Assembly: GCA_001949185.1 (NCBI GenBank)
Contig: BDGG01000007.1
Location: 747,802-811,801, forward strand
From: Ramazzottius varieornatus
Lineage: Eukaryota > Tardigrada > Eutardigrada > Parachela > Ramazzottiidae
Direction of reading: 5' to 3'
DNA length: 64,000 nt
The position numbers and the translations under genes are program-made. This document shows positions 36,425-49,112 of the stretch, piece after piece. The notes beneath the pieces are model-generated. The model had not been told where the DNA came from. It searched no databases and saw only the letters and a list, made by a program, of their open reading frames with translations. Each line of letters begins with the position of its first letter. Within the stretch, counting starts at the first letter, position 1.

Positions 36425-37870
36425 ATGTCTGTCACCCATGTTTTGCTGTCCCATTCGCAAATGGCTTTTGTAACTTTGTTGGTATCTCACGCTGTAGTGA
36501 CGAGATCACCAAGACTGAACATTACAGTGGGAATTTACGGCAAGCCGCCCTACCATACGTCCTGCCGGGATTTTTAGAAGGGTTAAATCATACTGCAACT
36601 CGATATGACTTCCAAATCTACTCCACCGTCCTCTCCGGCCGCCATACCGTCATGGTCCGAGATTGTATCGAGCTGGCGCAATACCTGTATTTGGTGCCAC
36701 AGTTTTACTACAGCAGACCGAGAGATGGTTCCCTCTTCCTGTTATTGCACACCGGATGTAACGAAATCTATGACCTTTCCGCAATGAGTTTAGGTAGGTC
36801 TCAAGCGTCTTTCTCACCTACACTTCTTTAAATACCCCAACTCTCAGCTCGAAGCACACCAAATTTTTAGAATGGAACACTCTGGTTCTCAGCAGGTAAG
36901 CCTGACTTCGTTGTAAAAGCTGCAGAGGCTTTCTCCACCCGACACTCGTGTGCTAATGTTGAGCCTTACGTGTGATTCCTGCAGTGCAGGACCGAACACC
37001 TCCGGCCTGAGTTCCCTGCTGAGACTGTTCCACAACCTGATATCGTCGTCTGTGGTCGACTTCACGCAGATGATCATAGTGCTGCAAGAACTGCTGAAGT
37101 ACTTTTCGTGGTTAGCAATAGCAATTGTTCGAGACAAGGATCCGCTGTTTTCCTCTCTGGTGGACGTGATGACATCGCTGAACGAAAATGCAAAGGAGAA
37201 ACTGACCATGACGGTCTACAGTCTGTTCAACGTTACGAGCATGAACGACGGACTGCTCTTAACATAAATCAAGAACCATGCAAGAAGTAAGACCGATCAT
37301 GACGAAATTTCTTCTACAAGCCGTACAACGAACAGCGCAACGTTGCTGTGCGTCGACCTGTACGTCTAATTACGCTCGATGCTTGCACTTGTCATACTGT
37401 TGATGAATGATGTAACAGTTCTCAACTTCCTGGTAAGTTTTAGATTTTCCCAAATTCGAGTTAGTGCTGCTTCGATCGAACGCCCTCCGTATTATATCCA
37501 GAGCAAAGCACACAACGCTTCTATGACAAATAGAGATTCAAGTATCAAGATCCTCTTGCGCATGTTGTCGTTATTGATATTTTGATTAAAACTCGACGCT
37601 ATGGACAACTATTGACCTAACAACTATCAGAAGCTTCTACCTAGGCGTATATAACTATGCAGCCCTATTACAACGAAAGACGATACGGAAAATTAACCTG
37701 GAACTTGAGCTTACTGAAATTTTGACAGAATGTCCTGCAGTACAATGCGAAGAAAAAGCGTATTTTTGCTGTGAACGGGACGACCATCAACTGGAATAGT
37801 CCGGAAAACCTTCTCCTAATATCGTTTTTGGAGAACCGACCGTTTCGTATTCTCTCATAACCTTCACAGC
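36425..37870 (+). pseudogene. Receptor B3, decayed copy of the B2/B4 type
   Basis: It starts like B4 (MSVTHVLLS, LNITVGIYG at 36425), then loses about 19 nt relative to B4 near 36540, which shifts the frame. Exon 3 has an in-frame TAA at the end of GLLLT (37265). The acceptor of the fourth exon reads AC instead of AG (near 37390). The GEY end of exon 5 is destroyed. The sixth exon (MQPYYNERRYGKL, near 37670) runs directly into the ninth (KRIFAVNGTTINW, near 37740), so the two large exons between them are deleted and the membrane exon is missing. Despite this, 36640-37095 is identical, as far as I can see, to 49359-49814 of B4. Confidence 0.87.
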
Positions 37871-38030
37871 GAATGATCACCGGGCAGTTGTTCGACCGCC
37901 TGTGAGCGAGAAGGCCGCTCTTCGCAGCACCGTACGAACGCTTATCTTGACTAGCTTCCCTTGTTTCTTTTCGCCTGCGGTTTTCCCGTCGCTGCTTAAT
38001 TGGAGTTTCCCACACACTCATCCCAAGACT
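37850..38030. repeat. Dispersed repeat, copy 2 (related to 7590-7770)
   Basis: It overlaps the broken end of receptor pseudogene B3 and shares ordered blocks with 7590-7770, ending in GAGTTTCCCA in both. Class unknown. Confidence 0.45.
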
Positions 38031-39001
38031 TAGATAAACTGTTTTGGCCTAGTTTTTCATTTTTCTTACTCGGCCTGTTCCGAAAAAGGCTCGTAAATGT
38101 AGGCCCGAATCGTTGTTACTGGCACTCTCTTTCGTGGTTTTATGCCACTGGTTTCGCAATAAACTTGGATAAATTTCTCTTTCATCACAAAATACTTCGC
38201 AGAGTTAGTCTTCTTTGACCAAGTTCGGGTACTGGCAGCTCAATGGGGCTGAATATCAATCAATTAACGGAGTGTCTATGCACCGTTAATACCTTGAACT
38301 GACCTTCAACACTGGTTGATACAGTATATGCACAATAATAGGGGGACTGGACCCTGGTTTTTAAACACGCGTAGCGTGTTGCTGACGTTAGCAACGTGAT
38401 TACATTCGAACTTTGTGCGATTAGTTGACCCATTGCTTGCACGACCCGTGTTGGGTGGAAGGGAAGTGCGAGATGTCGTCTGTTGTAGCTGAAGTTCGAA
38501 TACTCGGAATACTTATTTTTAAAAAAACGATTGTCTATGCGCCGTTAGTCCTTCTATTGACATTCGACTCTACACAGGACAGATCTAAAGTTCTTGCACC
38601 GACTCTCAACTGTCGTAGTACTCTGTAAGAACCTTGAGCTAATCGTGGGTGTGGACCGGACCCGTGGGTTCTTGTCCCAGAGGCCGGGCGGTGCGTTTCG
38701 GCGTACCGCCTGTAGTTCAGAGCAGAAAGCGCAAGCAGTTTTCGTATTTTCGTACTGTAGTTTGAGTGTTTGCGATGTCGACACCGCTGACATCGCAGTA
38801 CCGGTTGATCAATCATCCCATAGCAATGTTCTAGTCGGGCTCTATGACGAATCAACTGTGTTGGTCATGGCTTTGTTGGTGATGACTTTATTGGTGACGA
38901 CGCATACAATGTACGGCAAAAAAGACACCAGAAAGAATGGGCGTTGGTTGGTACCAGCTTGTTCAAGCCAGTCGAATTTGAGAACTTGACTGATTCGGAT
39001 G

Positions 39002-39654
39002 ATGCCCGGTTGGCAACGCCTCAAAAGCCTCGAATCCGTCCAAATAAGATTTGGGCCACGTCGGGGTTCTATTTGGGGGTTAGTTGTTGGCTATTTGTTG
39101 GCTAATTGTTGGCTATTTGGTGCCATTCAGGAACTTTCATGTCCGATAAACTTGAGTGTTTTAGGGTTTACTGAGATGCAACAGAAATCCTAGCGATTTC
39201 AGTTTGAGCGTCAGTGACAGAACGTCCGATTCCGTTCCGCGCCTGCCATGCACTTAGCAGGCGCGAAACAGAAACCATATTCATCTCAAGGCAGGCCTTT
39301 CTGGCGTTCTCTTCAGTCTCTATTCACTAGGCACCATATGCGTTGTGGCTTAAAAACATATGGTACCGTGCAATCAAAGCTAGATAGAACGCCAGAGAGG
39401 CCCGCCTTGAGATGAATATGGTTTCTGTTTCGCGCCTCCTAAGTGCATGGCAGGAACGGAATCGGCCGTTCTGCCACTGACGCTCCAACTGAAATCACTG
39501 AAATTCCTGTTGCACCTCAGTAAACCCTAAAACCTCAAGTTTATCGGACATGAAAGTTCCTGAAAGGCACCAAATAGCCCCCAAACGGAACCCCGACGTG
39601 GCCCAGATCTTATCTGGACGGATTCAAGGCTTTTGAGGCGCTGCCAACCGGGAT
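39002..39654. mobile_element. Long palindromic element, arms of about 300 bp
   Basis: The left end CCCGGTTGGCAACGCCTCAA and right end TTGAGGCGCTGCCAACCGGG are inverted copies. The arms correspond through to about 39320 and 39345 (for example ACCATATTCATCTCAAGGC versus GCCTTGAGATGAATATGGT). The left arm carries extra repeats of TTGTTGGCTA. No coding capacity; a foldback/MITE element. Confidence 0.85.
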
Positions 39655-42600
39655 GACTGACTGTCTGTATTTGAGACGCTCCGCTCATTTTCTAAGGTCT
39701 ATTTTATCGTGCACTGTTCTATCTCCAGACTTTTTCCAGACTCATTTCAAAGAGTTAGAGTCCCAGAAACAACACTTGCATTCAAACCTCTAAATCTGAG
39801 GTGCACTTTGAGTCGTGTAATAGAGAAATTCATCTGTCCGAAGACTATCGCTTTCGACATTTTAGGAACAGTCTGGTGTTTACAGGGCGCTCGCACAACT
39901 TGCTACCACCTGTTATTTCCACGAGGAAAAAATCAGATTGCTTCTTTTCCGCCTGTTCTTCTACACTATTCATACAACTTTTCAAGCTGTTTCGGTTGAA
40001 CTCTGAGCCGTTTAATGATATTGAACAGCAGCTTAAAGAATTTGACTAGTGTGACTCCCGGTGGGGAAGACCTATCGCAACGACCAAAACTGTTGTCCAC
40101 AGGACCCCATGTTAGAGTTTCGATCCGACATCTGCTATCAAAAAACCAAAATCTCCCCGGTTGTACGTGTGGTTCAAAAATATCCACCGGAATATCAAAA
40201 CAACTCAGTGAATGAATTTCAAACAGCGAATTCGGCCACTTTGACGGCAAACCTTGCTCTATGAGAAAAATTTTAGCTTTTGACCTGATCGGCAGATTCG
40301 TTGTTCCGACCTCTCTTCGATTGTCCCAGCTCGGGGTCTAGTTATTTTCGGTCGCACTGCCGCATGACTTCGACCGAAAAGTGATTTTCTGACTAGGGAA
40401 AATTATTCCGAAAGTTGAGTAATGATCCAGTCGTGGAAGTTATGATTTTATCGGTGGTAGCAAGTTGGTGCGAACGCGTTGTAGCTAAACATACAGTCCG
40501 GTTAAGGAGAGACCGGGTCGAAAGCAGGGTTTCTGAGCACGAGTTCGGACTATCTACTAGTGCTGATAAAATCTACTAGTGCACAAACCAGCCCAATTTC
40601 GAAATTTGGCGAAGATGGCATGCACGGAAGTACCGCAGTGGTAGCAATGTAAATTACACTGGTAACGTAAAAACAGTCACATTGATTGATTGTCGACCAC
40701 CTCGATATTATTCGCATCGCACTGCGGTCACAACTTACGAGACATAGGACCTTATTTGATGATTTCGCTTTCAGGCAGCCATACGTTCATGACAGAGCAG
40801 TCTCGCTGACTTGTCCACAAGAAAGAGCTCCAGGTACAGAAGAGAGATCAGTCTCGCATATGCATTATTTGGGAAGTGAAGCTCCGCCCAGAAAACCCAT
40901 TCGAAATTGTAGGGATAATTTCCACCGTACTGGAGTTCTGCTGGCCCATGGTCACCAACTGCGTTTTGGTAATAAGACCTCAGACCAGTCAAAGAGAAAT
41001 GCAGTTCGGGTACAACGGTAATTGTGGGGGAAGCAAAAATGTTTCTGTGCTCACAATGAGCATGGTGGTAATTAGAGTTTCAACAGAGAAGTTACGTGAG
41101 CCTTTGACTGAAACTGATCTCTTCTTGTTTCATTCCCAACAAAAATCTCGCTTTTGCGCAATAACTTCAGTTTGTTTGGGATAATATACAAACCCTTGAC
41201 CGTACTCTGAGCTAGTTTAATTTAGAGCCGGATAAACGTGAAGTCCACAAAGTTTCTACGAAGGATACGGACGAAGCGGTCGAAAAGACCGGTTATAAAC
41301 TGCTGTTCACATTTCGAACTCGTAGTTCCTGCCCGAAACGTAATTCAGCAATCAGCATGTAGAAAATTAATTGTTCTGCCGTATCTACGCAAAAAAAAGC
41401 TAGAATTCTGACAATACTGAGTCTCGAACTCATGATCTCTGCCGAATCGCGATTATTCGGGTTATTCGGTGTATTTGCGTGTATGCAAAATGCTCGGCAT
41501 CAACCGCAGGGTTCCATCAAACCCAGATTTGTTTCTGCTTTGGGCAGACACATCTCCGCTCTGAGTATTCCTGCCGCACGGTGACCGATCACGAAAGAAC
41601 TGTTGAAGGCAAGCACGACAGGGTGCAAGACGAAGTCAGAAAACTATTTTCCGTATCTCATGGTTTCTTATAAACCTCTACTTGGATATCGGCCAAAGAG
41701 TCGTTTGTTTTTTCCGTAATTAGAGAAGTTGCACTTTGCACAGATGGTTTGAATAAACGAGAACTAATTGATTTTAAAAATCGAAGTTTATAAAAGCATT
41801 CGCTAGAAGCTTTGAGAAGTTGCACAACGCGGGCGAGTTTGAGAAAAACGATGAGACAAACGACCGCTGCTGGTCATGTTGGTTTGTCCGGCAGTAATTA
41901 GCCCACCAAGTTGAAAGAGCCGGTTCAAATGCAAATCTGCTTGACTGATTGTCCGGAGTGGAGGCCCTGTGTTGCCCGGGAACCGATTACGCTTCCCAGT
42001 GCTTCGGGCCAGCCAAGGCATTACTGACGGCAATTCGTTCATGTTTGAAGTCTACGGGTGATTTTCTTCGTGATTCAGGAACGAAGGCCCCCTTCGTCAC
42101 CGTGTCCGTGAAACATCGTACGAGCAGAATTTGTAAGGTTAGTGATTGAATTTGGATTGAGACGACTGTCCTCTTCGAGCAAAGGCTTTCCGATATCAAA
42201 CCAGACGCTGCATGAACAGAGGAATATTTATCTGACAACCTGGTAATGGCTCCGCATGCAACCTTCCTCAAATTTCCGCACTATCAAAGTGCGTACTACC
42301 ATTTGCCACCCTACTGTTTGCCCCTGATTTGAATCTGGACATTGACCATGCGCATGTTTTCATATCGGTTAATCCACTTTTCAAACTGAACCAATGGCAA
42401 AACAGCGCAGCAACCGGCTCGCCGCCAAGGCCCCGGAGCGAAGAGGTTCACTCCTAGCGTGCCCGGCGCCATTACGGCAGATGATGCCACAGCCATGGCA
42501 ATTTCGCGCTAAACCAAACTACAAAAAGTGTAGCGAGTTCCGCACAACCACAGTGCAACAAATCCTACCATCGTTTTGGATTCTGACCGACTGTGACTGT

Positions 42601-45600
42601 CCCGTATTTCGTCATCGAGCATGTCAACCGACTGAGATCAATTGTTGAAATTTCAAAAGTAGTGCGGAATCTAAAAGTGGTAGTATGCGGAGTATTTTGG
42701 TAGCGTCGGTAGTATGCGGAGCTATTATCCATTTTTGTATGAGGCCGTCCGCGACCGACTTTCCCATTGCGCGAAATTTCAAATTGTTCAGGAAACGGTT
42801 TTTTCGTGTGGGGTGTCGAGGGTCGGCTGATGCTACTTTGTATAACCTTCAATGGAAAATGTTTTGGTGCAAGCAGTATAGCTGTCGGACGCGTGGTACT
42901 TGAAACATGATTTTTTAGTTTGAGGGTGCGAGGTACCGATATCAGCGAAACGCTGGGACGTGTTGAAGACTACCGTGTTTTGTTTAGCAAAGCATCTTAC
43001 GCTCGTATAGTGATCAAAATACATCCCTTTCGGTGGCCACGTGACATTGGTTATCCTTGATTGCTGTAGCAAGACCACCTGATCGCCGGATGGGACGCAT
43101 TTTCTACCATTGCCGAAGTATTGTTGTAAAAGTGGCAAATCAATCAATCGACAGTCCGGGCGGGGTCGAGGCGTCATTCTCGATGCGTGTTATGGGTTTC
43201 TGATTCTCTCTCTGACTAAAGCCAAGGTCATCACCAAGCGTCAATGAGACATACCTTCCTCGATACTGGAAGTCAATCTCGCCCCATTTTAACTGGTTTA
43301 GGTCAGTGGGCAGTGCTAGATCTGAGCAACCAGTCCCCAGTTTCCGACTGGCCACACTTTGGGAACATGATGAACAGTGCACCACCTATTAACTCGAAAC
43401 GGTCGATGTCCATAATTGTTTTGCTGACCACCTATGCAGATCTTTTTTGAATCGAAAATTTAAAAGAAGTAAATCTTTCTCGTCTCACGGACTTCTTGAA
43501 AACTGTTTGTGAGATGAAAGAAATCATTTCGGACTCCGTACTTTCCTTGTATGCGCATAAGAGAATCTATAAAGACATCAAGTTGTTGGTTTTCACGAGG
43601 GACATCTGGTCAGTTACGGTCAGTTTTGGTCAGCGATAGGCAATGACGAACCAGTGGTCACCCTTACTTCTCACCACTTACCCAATAGCGAGGGAAAAAC
43701 TCACGCCTGGACTACGGCGGGAATGCCGGGAATATTCCCAACCAAATGAGTCTAGAATTATAGTAGTGTCAAAGGAGTGCTGCTTCCTGCAGCTTCCGGT
43801 CGCACTCTCATGCCATCTGTCGGGTTCCAGAGTGGCGTACGTGTTCCAGCTCGTACGGCGTCATGTCTTGCAAAGAGATTCAGCTTCACAGCTGATCTCG
43901 CGTGAAAGGCCTGATGCCAATAGCCTTCCGAACTGTAGTTGCATTTGTTCGCGGTTTAGAGCCGGTTGTTTTCGCGAGACTTCCGTGTTCATACGGACTG
44001 AGACAACTCCCGTAATATTGATCCTTCCCTATCAGTGTTGCGGGTCCCTTATTTTAGATTCAGATACAGGTTTCGAGCATTTGGTTAATCTATGAGGGGT
44101 TAGGGATCTTCTCACCGGATGCGCCTTGATTGACGACAGTGGATCATCGTTTGGCTGGACTTCGGTGAGTCGTGTGTCTCTTCTTGCGCCTCCTCCTCTT
44201 CATCTTTTCTTTCAGGGATTGTAGCCAGGGCATGTCAGGCAATACTGAACCTGACTTGAGAGATCGATAGCTTCTCGCAGGGTGTTGCGGTGACTCCGTT
44301 AACAGTAGTGGGAAAATCCCACCCAAAAATTAGGACTGGGAACGTCTGCCTAAGAAGACCGGGAACGCTGAATTGGGCGGGAATTACACTTAACACTATT
44401 TATACAAATTAAAGAATGCGCCGCGGATCACGAGTGGATCCACCGGCCTCCAGGTCTCAAGAATGTCGTTCCGGGGCTGCAGCAGCGTTTGTTGGCGTGA
44501 CCATCATTTTTGTTTTTTCGCGCTGATTCATGCCAGATGACGTGGCGTTCTCCTACCTCGCTAGATAACTTGATTGTCGATTGTGTTCAGTTAGCGCAAG
44601 ACGCTCACTGAGCAGTTATCACGCAGAAATGTGGGGCGATGTTTCCGTCTTTCGCAGCGCACTTCGATCACGCACGGGAAGATGGACCAACAAGTTTGCA
44701 GTACGACTTCCTTGAGTTCCTTCCTTAACCCCGGCACTTCCAGATACCGGTGGAGGCTACCCCAATAGTCCGAAGCCGGAATAGGAAGTTTCGAAATATA
44801 CAGAGATCCAGCTTGTTTCAGATTCCTGTTTAATCGCAATGTCAGTGACAACAAATTTGACCAGCACCTCGGGCTTGGATGGAGACTGGCGTCAAAATAC
44901 TCATCTCACCAGGTTTGATATAAAACATAAAAGTACAGGTGTGTAACTGTAACATGGGGCACAGCGAAATGTAACTAACGTATGAGACCGGATGGACGCC
45001 ATCCCTGTTTGGCCACAACTTTCAGCTTCCTAACTGCGCGCGACTACTTTCCACGTTTAGAGTTATTGCGGCGTGTGTTTTGGTTTGTGCTGCCATATGG
45101 AGCTTCAAAGCAAGCGTTCCGAGCAAAAACCGTGCAGTAATCAACACGGTTCAAAGTCCACTGATAAAGTTATCCGCCCTTCACAAAAAAATTCATATCT
45201 CGGTCCTCTTCCATCCTGATCAGCCTGAGCTTTGGAACGAAAGAAGCGCCAATGAGCAATACAGAAGGCTGCGTCAGCCGTTGCAAACCGACCCAAACAG
45301 CCCCAGATGAAAAAACCCATTCATTCCTGAACATTTTGTCGGCTGACCAAAGTAGCAAGTCCGAAATAAGTTTCTTTAGATGTTCAGTAGATGTACCAGG
45401 CTGTGTTGTATTTTCGATCGCATTCGCTTCGCGATTGAGTTCTTCCAGCTCTCACAAGGCAAATTTTATCGTTTGGACTCGTGTCTGAGTTTCGAACCGG
45501 ATAACTTTGGCAGCCAATGTTTCGAAAAGAGAACTTGATGGTGCTTTTGGAAGAGCGACCATCGACGAGAATGAGATGCCCTGTTTCAGTTCGCTCTCGT

Positions 45601-46804
45601 TTGAAGGTCGAATTCTGTGGTTAGAATGCCCTCCAAAGTCCACCACCATCACGAGGGCAGAAGAGTTCCACCCTAAGATTCGGACGGAAACCCATGGCTG
45701 ACGATTTTCGAGTCCACAACGAAGAGGAGGAAAGGAAGTACAGCGGAACAGGCGACGAATTACGGGTGGAAGGCTTCAGATAGGTTTTCGTTCAGGGTTT
45801 GTGGTTTGGCGCACCTGATGTAATTTCGAAAGTTGGCTTGTCTCTGTCACGATCTCTAGGTAGCAATCAATCGACCACTGAAGAGCTGGTTGTGTTGGTT
45901 CTGAATTTGTCCAATTCCATGTACAGAGTGTTCATGAAGTCTCAAATTTCTTGCTACCGAGTCGAAAGGCTATCACCTACACGGTGGCGGTTCCTTGTTC
46001 AATAAAGGTGAATCTATCTAACCGGGGACTTCAGCGCCTGGGGCGAGAAGTACTGCGTTCTCTCGCAGTCGCATGACAGGCCCATGAGAGTTTTCCTGGG
46101 ACTTGTTAGCTAAATCACGATCACTGGCGGCTTAATTTATGAGCCTGTCATGTGACTGCGCTGAACTTTCGAGGAAATGCAGTATTTTACCCGAGCAACA
46201 GAACCGATACAGCAATCGGCAAGCCACGTGGTTAGAATGCGTTCATTTATTGCTGTGTTGAACCAGTGTTGTACTCAGTCTCGGGCATGAATTCCGTCCT
46301 TTCAATCTACCAGCTGGTCCACTGACACTGAATGGTAAAAACTAGCTTTTGTAACTCAGTTTTTATATCAGTCCTCGATATCAGTCTTCAGTTGACTTGT
46401 GTTGCTTGCTTGATCTTTAAGTATGTAAATTTTTCCCAGACTGAATACCACACTGTATTTAACAAGGCTGAAAAATCGAAGCCGGAATCACTCCTTTTCG
46501 GGCATACCAGGAGGAGCACTCGTATCAATGTTGAAGAGTTCCGTGAAGCGAGCGACCAATACTGAATTAGTCTTCAAAGTACCGGATGCAGATGTGAAAA
46601 TTTCCCTGAAATCAGTTTACCGTTGACCACAGAACGGTGGCCCTTCTCTTAACTTGTCTGTTGCTCCACCAACACCCCGCGGGATCATTGTGACTATGCA
46701 CTCGGTGAGGTAACCCGCTGCTGATCTGTCCGTACTGTTTTGGTGTTAAGTAGGTTGCCTAACTTTGCGCTGACCGTCGACAGGAAGTACACTGAGCTCC
46801 ATGA
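39655..46804. other. Long intergenic region, no confident gene
   Basis: Only short frames. A minus frame at 42833-43177 (QQYFGNGRKCVPSGDQ and following) and one at 44591-44854 read somewhat like protein but match nothing I know. One TIR element is listed separately. Inverted GGGAAT/CCCGGCAT words at about 43700-43740 and 44310-44370 hint at another. Confidence 0.35.
39891..40473. mobile_element. TIR element, CCAACTTGCTACC family, copy 2
   Basis: The ends TCGCACAACTTGCTACCACC (39891-39910) and GGTGGTAGCAAGTTGGTGCG (from 40453) are inverted repeats with a one-base gap. The family ends match the copy at 22421-22775. The interior has no recognisable gene. Confidence 0.6.
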
Positions 46805-48441
46805 TTATCTGTCCACCCCCATTTTTGTTCAAAAATTCACAACTTATTTTGCACTAACCCGATTTCGATATTTTGAACGTCTCTTCAGAGATCAGTGTTT
46901 GATCTTTACGACGACGTGACTCCCGTATGAATCAATCAGCAATTCAACTGGCAGTATCATCCCTACGAACACCTAAAACTGCCTTGTTTTCGGCTCCGAG
47001 CTGCGAGTGCTAGCCCGCAGATAGCACGTCATGCTTGTTACTGTTATGTAACCCCAACATCAAGCTTTCAAGTTAGCCCATGTGAGAAAATTTTGCAGAT
47101 ATGCAGAAACAGCTGTGTTGTCGTGTCAACCAGGAAGTATTCTCGGTTATTTTCGGTGGTGCATATTCAAGACGCCTTGTCTTGGACATTCTTGCTGCCA
47201 AGTTACGTTCAAACGGTGAAACTTTTCATAAAGATAATNNNNNNNNNNNNNNNNNNNNNNNNNNNNNNNNNNNNNNNNNNNNNNNNNNNNNNNNNNNNNN
47301 NNNNNNNNNNNNNNNNNNNNNNNNNNNNNNNNNNNNNNNNNNNNNNNNNNNNNNNNNNNNNNNNNNNNNNNNNNNNNNNNNNNNNNNNNNNNNNNNNNNN
47401 NNNNNNNNNNNNNNNNNNNNNNNNNNNNNNNNNNNNNNNNNNNNNNNNNNNNNNNNNNNNNNNNNNNNNNNNNNNNNNNNNNNNNNNNNNNNNNNNNNNN
47501 NNNNNNNNNNNNNNNNNNNNNNNNNNNNNNNNNNNNNNNNNNNNNNNNNNNNNNNNNNNNNNNNNNNNNNNNNNNNNNNNNNNNNNNNNNNNNNNNNNNN
47601 NNNNNNNNNNNNNNNNNNNNNNNNNNNNNNNNNNNNNNNNNNNNNNNNNNNNNNNNNNNNNNNNNNNNNNNNNNNNNNNNNNNNNNNNNNNNNNNNNNNN
47701 NNNNNNNNNNNNNNNNNNNNNNNNNNNNNNNNNNNNNNNNNNNNNNNNNNNNNNNNNNNNNNNNNNNNNNNNNNNNNNNNNNNNNNNNNNNNNNNNNNNN
47801 NNNNNNNNNNNNNNNNNNNNNNNNNNNNNNNNNNNNNNNNNNNNNNNNNNNNNNNNNNNNNNNNNNNNNNNNNNNNNNNNNNNNNNNNNNNNNNNNNNNN
47901 NNNNNNNNNNNNNNNNNNNNNNNNNNNNNNNNNNNNNNNNNNNNNNNNNNNNNNNNNNNNNNNNNNNNNNNNNNNNNNNNNNNNNNNNNNNNNNNNNNNN
48001 NNNNNNNNNNNNNNNNNNNNNNNNNNNNNNNNNNNNNNNNNNNNNNNNNNNNNNNNNNNNNNNNNNNNNNNNNNNNNNNNNNNNNNNNNNNNNNNNNNNN
48101 NNNNNNNNNNNNNNNNNNNNNNNNNNNNNNNNNNNNNNNNNNNNNCCGCAGAGTTTCAAAAGTTTCTCACATGGGCTTACTTGAAAGCTTAATGTTGGGG
48201 CTATATAATAGTAACAAGCATGATGTGCTATCTGCTGGCTAGCACCCGCAACTCGGAGCCGAAAAAAGGCAGGTGTTGGTAGGGATGATACTGCCAGTTG
48301 ATTTGCTGATTGTTTTGTACGGAAGTCACGTCGTCGTAAAGGTCAAACACTAATCTCTAAAAAGACGTTCAAAATATTGAAATCGGGTTAGTGCGAAATA
48401 AGTTATAAAGTTTTGAAACGAAGATGGGGGTGGACAGATAA
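46805..48441. mobile_element. Long palindromic element around an N gap
   Basis: TTATCTGTCCACCCCCAT at 46805 is mirrored by ATGGGGGTGGACAGATAA ending at 48441. The arms correspond for about 290 bp with moderate divergence (for example AACATCAAGCTTTCAAGT versus ACTTGAAAGCTTAATGTT near 48178). The 907-N gap fills the centre, so any internal gene is invisible. Confidence 0.8.
47239..48145. other. Assembly gap (907 N)
   Basis: An N run at the centre of the palindrome at 46805-48441. No content can be inferred; the frames crossing it are artefacts. Confidence 0.95.
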
Positions 48442-48527
48442 ATATAGGACTCAGTGTAAGCTAATGGTAACACTACAATATGCCCGATTTGTTTGAGCAC
48501 GTACTTCGCCCTGCCTTCTCAACGAGG

Positions 48528-48684
48528 GTACACGTACTTTGCCCAGTTATGGCATGGACAATATTATGAGCACCGGCCGAAGTGGTCGCACTTCGAGTGA
48601 TTAACTGGTTTTGGCTGAGCACTGCCGCTTTCGGCCGATGCCCAAAAAATTTTCCATGCCCATAATTAGGGAAAGTACGTGTAC
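48528..48684. repeat. Short TIR element (GTACACGTACTTTGCCC)
   Basis: GTACACGTACTTTGCCCAGT at 48528 and its imperfect inverted copy ending GTACGTGTAC at 48684, with CATGG/CCATGC inside both arms. About 157 bp, no coding capacity. Confidence 0.55.
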
Positions 48685-49112
48685 AGGTAATCAGCGATGC
48701 CAGATACGGCTAGAATTCTGTGATCCTGATTTTGCAGTCAATTACGGAGCGCCTGACGGTTTCATATTACCCCATGACCCATTCGGGGCGAGTAACTGGT
48801 ATAATGACAAATTACGCAGACTAGTCATTGGGTAGTATGAAGCCGTCCGCCAGCCTATAACTGACTGTAAAAAAGATCACAGAAGTGTAGCCGTATCCGG
48901 CGTCGCTGTAGGTAATGACATGTTTCCAATTACATGTGTTCGACTGTGGAGGGCAGGACCAGGCGGCTTCTTTGTGCTTGAAGACTCGAAACCTTGGCAG
49001 CTCAGCCGAGAAAAAATTCTTTCTACTAGATGTTCCATGGTGCCTGATCAAGACAGACATGTTCCCTACGCTGTAACCGCTGTGTTCTTCAGTGTGTGCA
49101 GCCTGAAATAAG

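Noticed and set aside
42833-43177. 114-codon minus frame with QQYFGNGRKC
   Set aside because: No recognisable domain and no supporting exon context.
47093-48192. Long open frames of 316-363 codons on both strands
   Set aside because: They consist almost entirely of N translated as X across the assembly gap.
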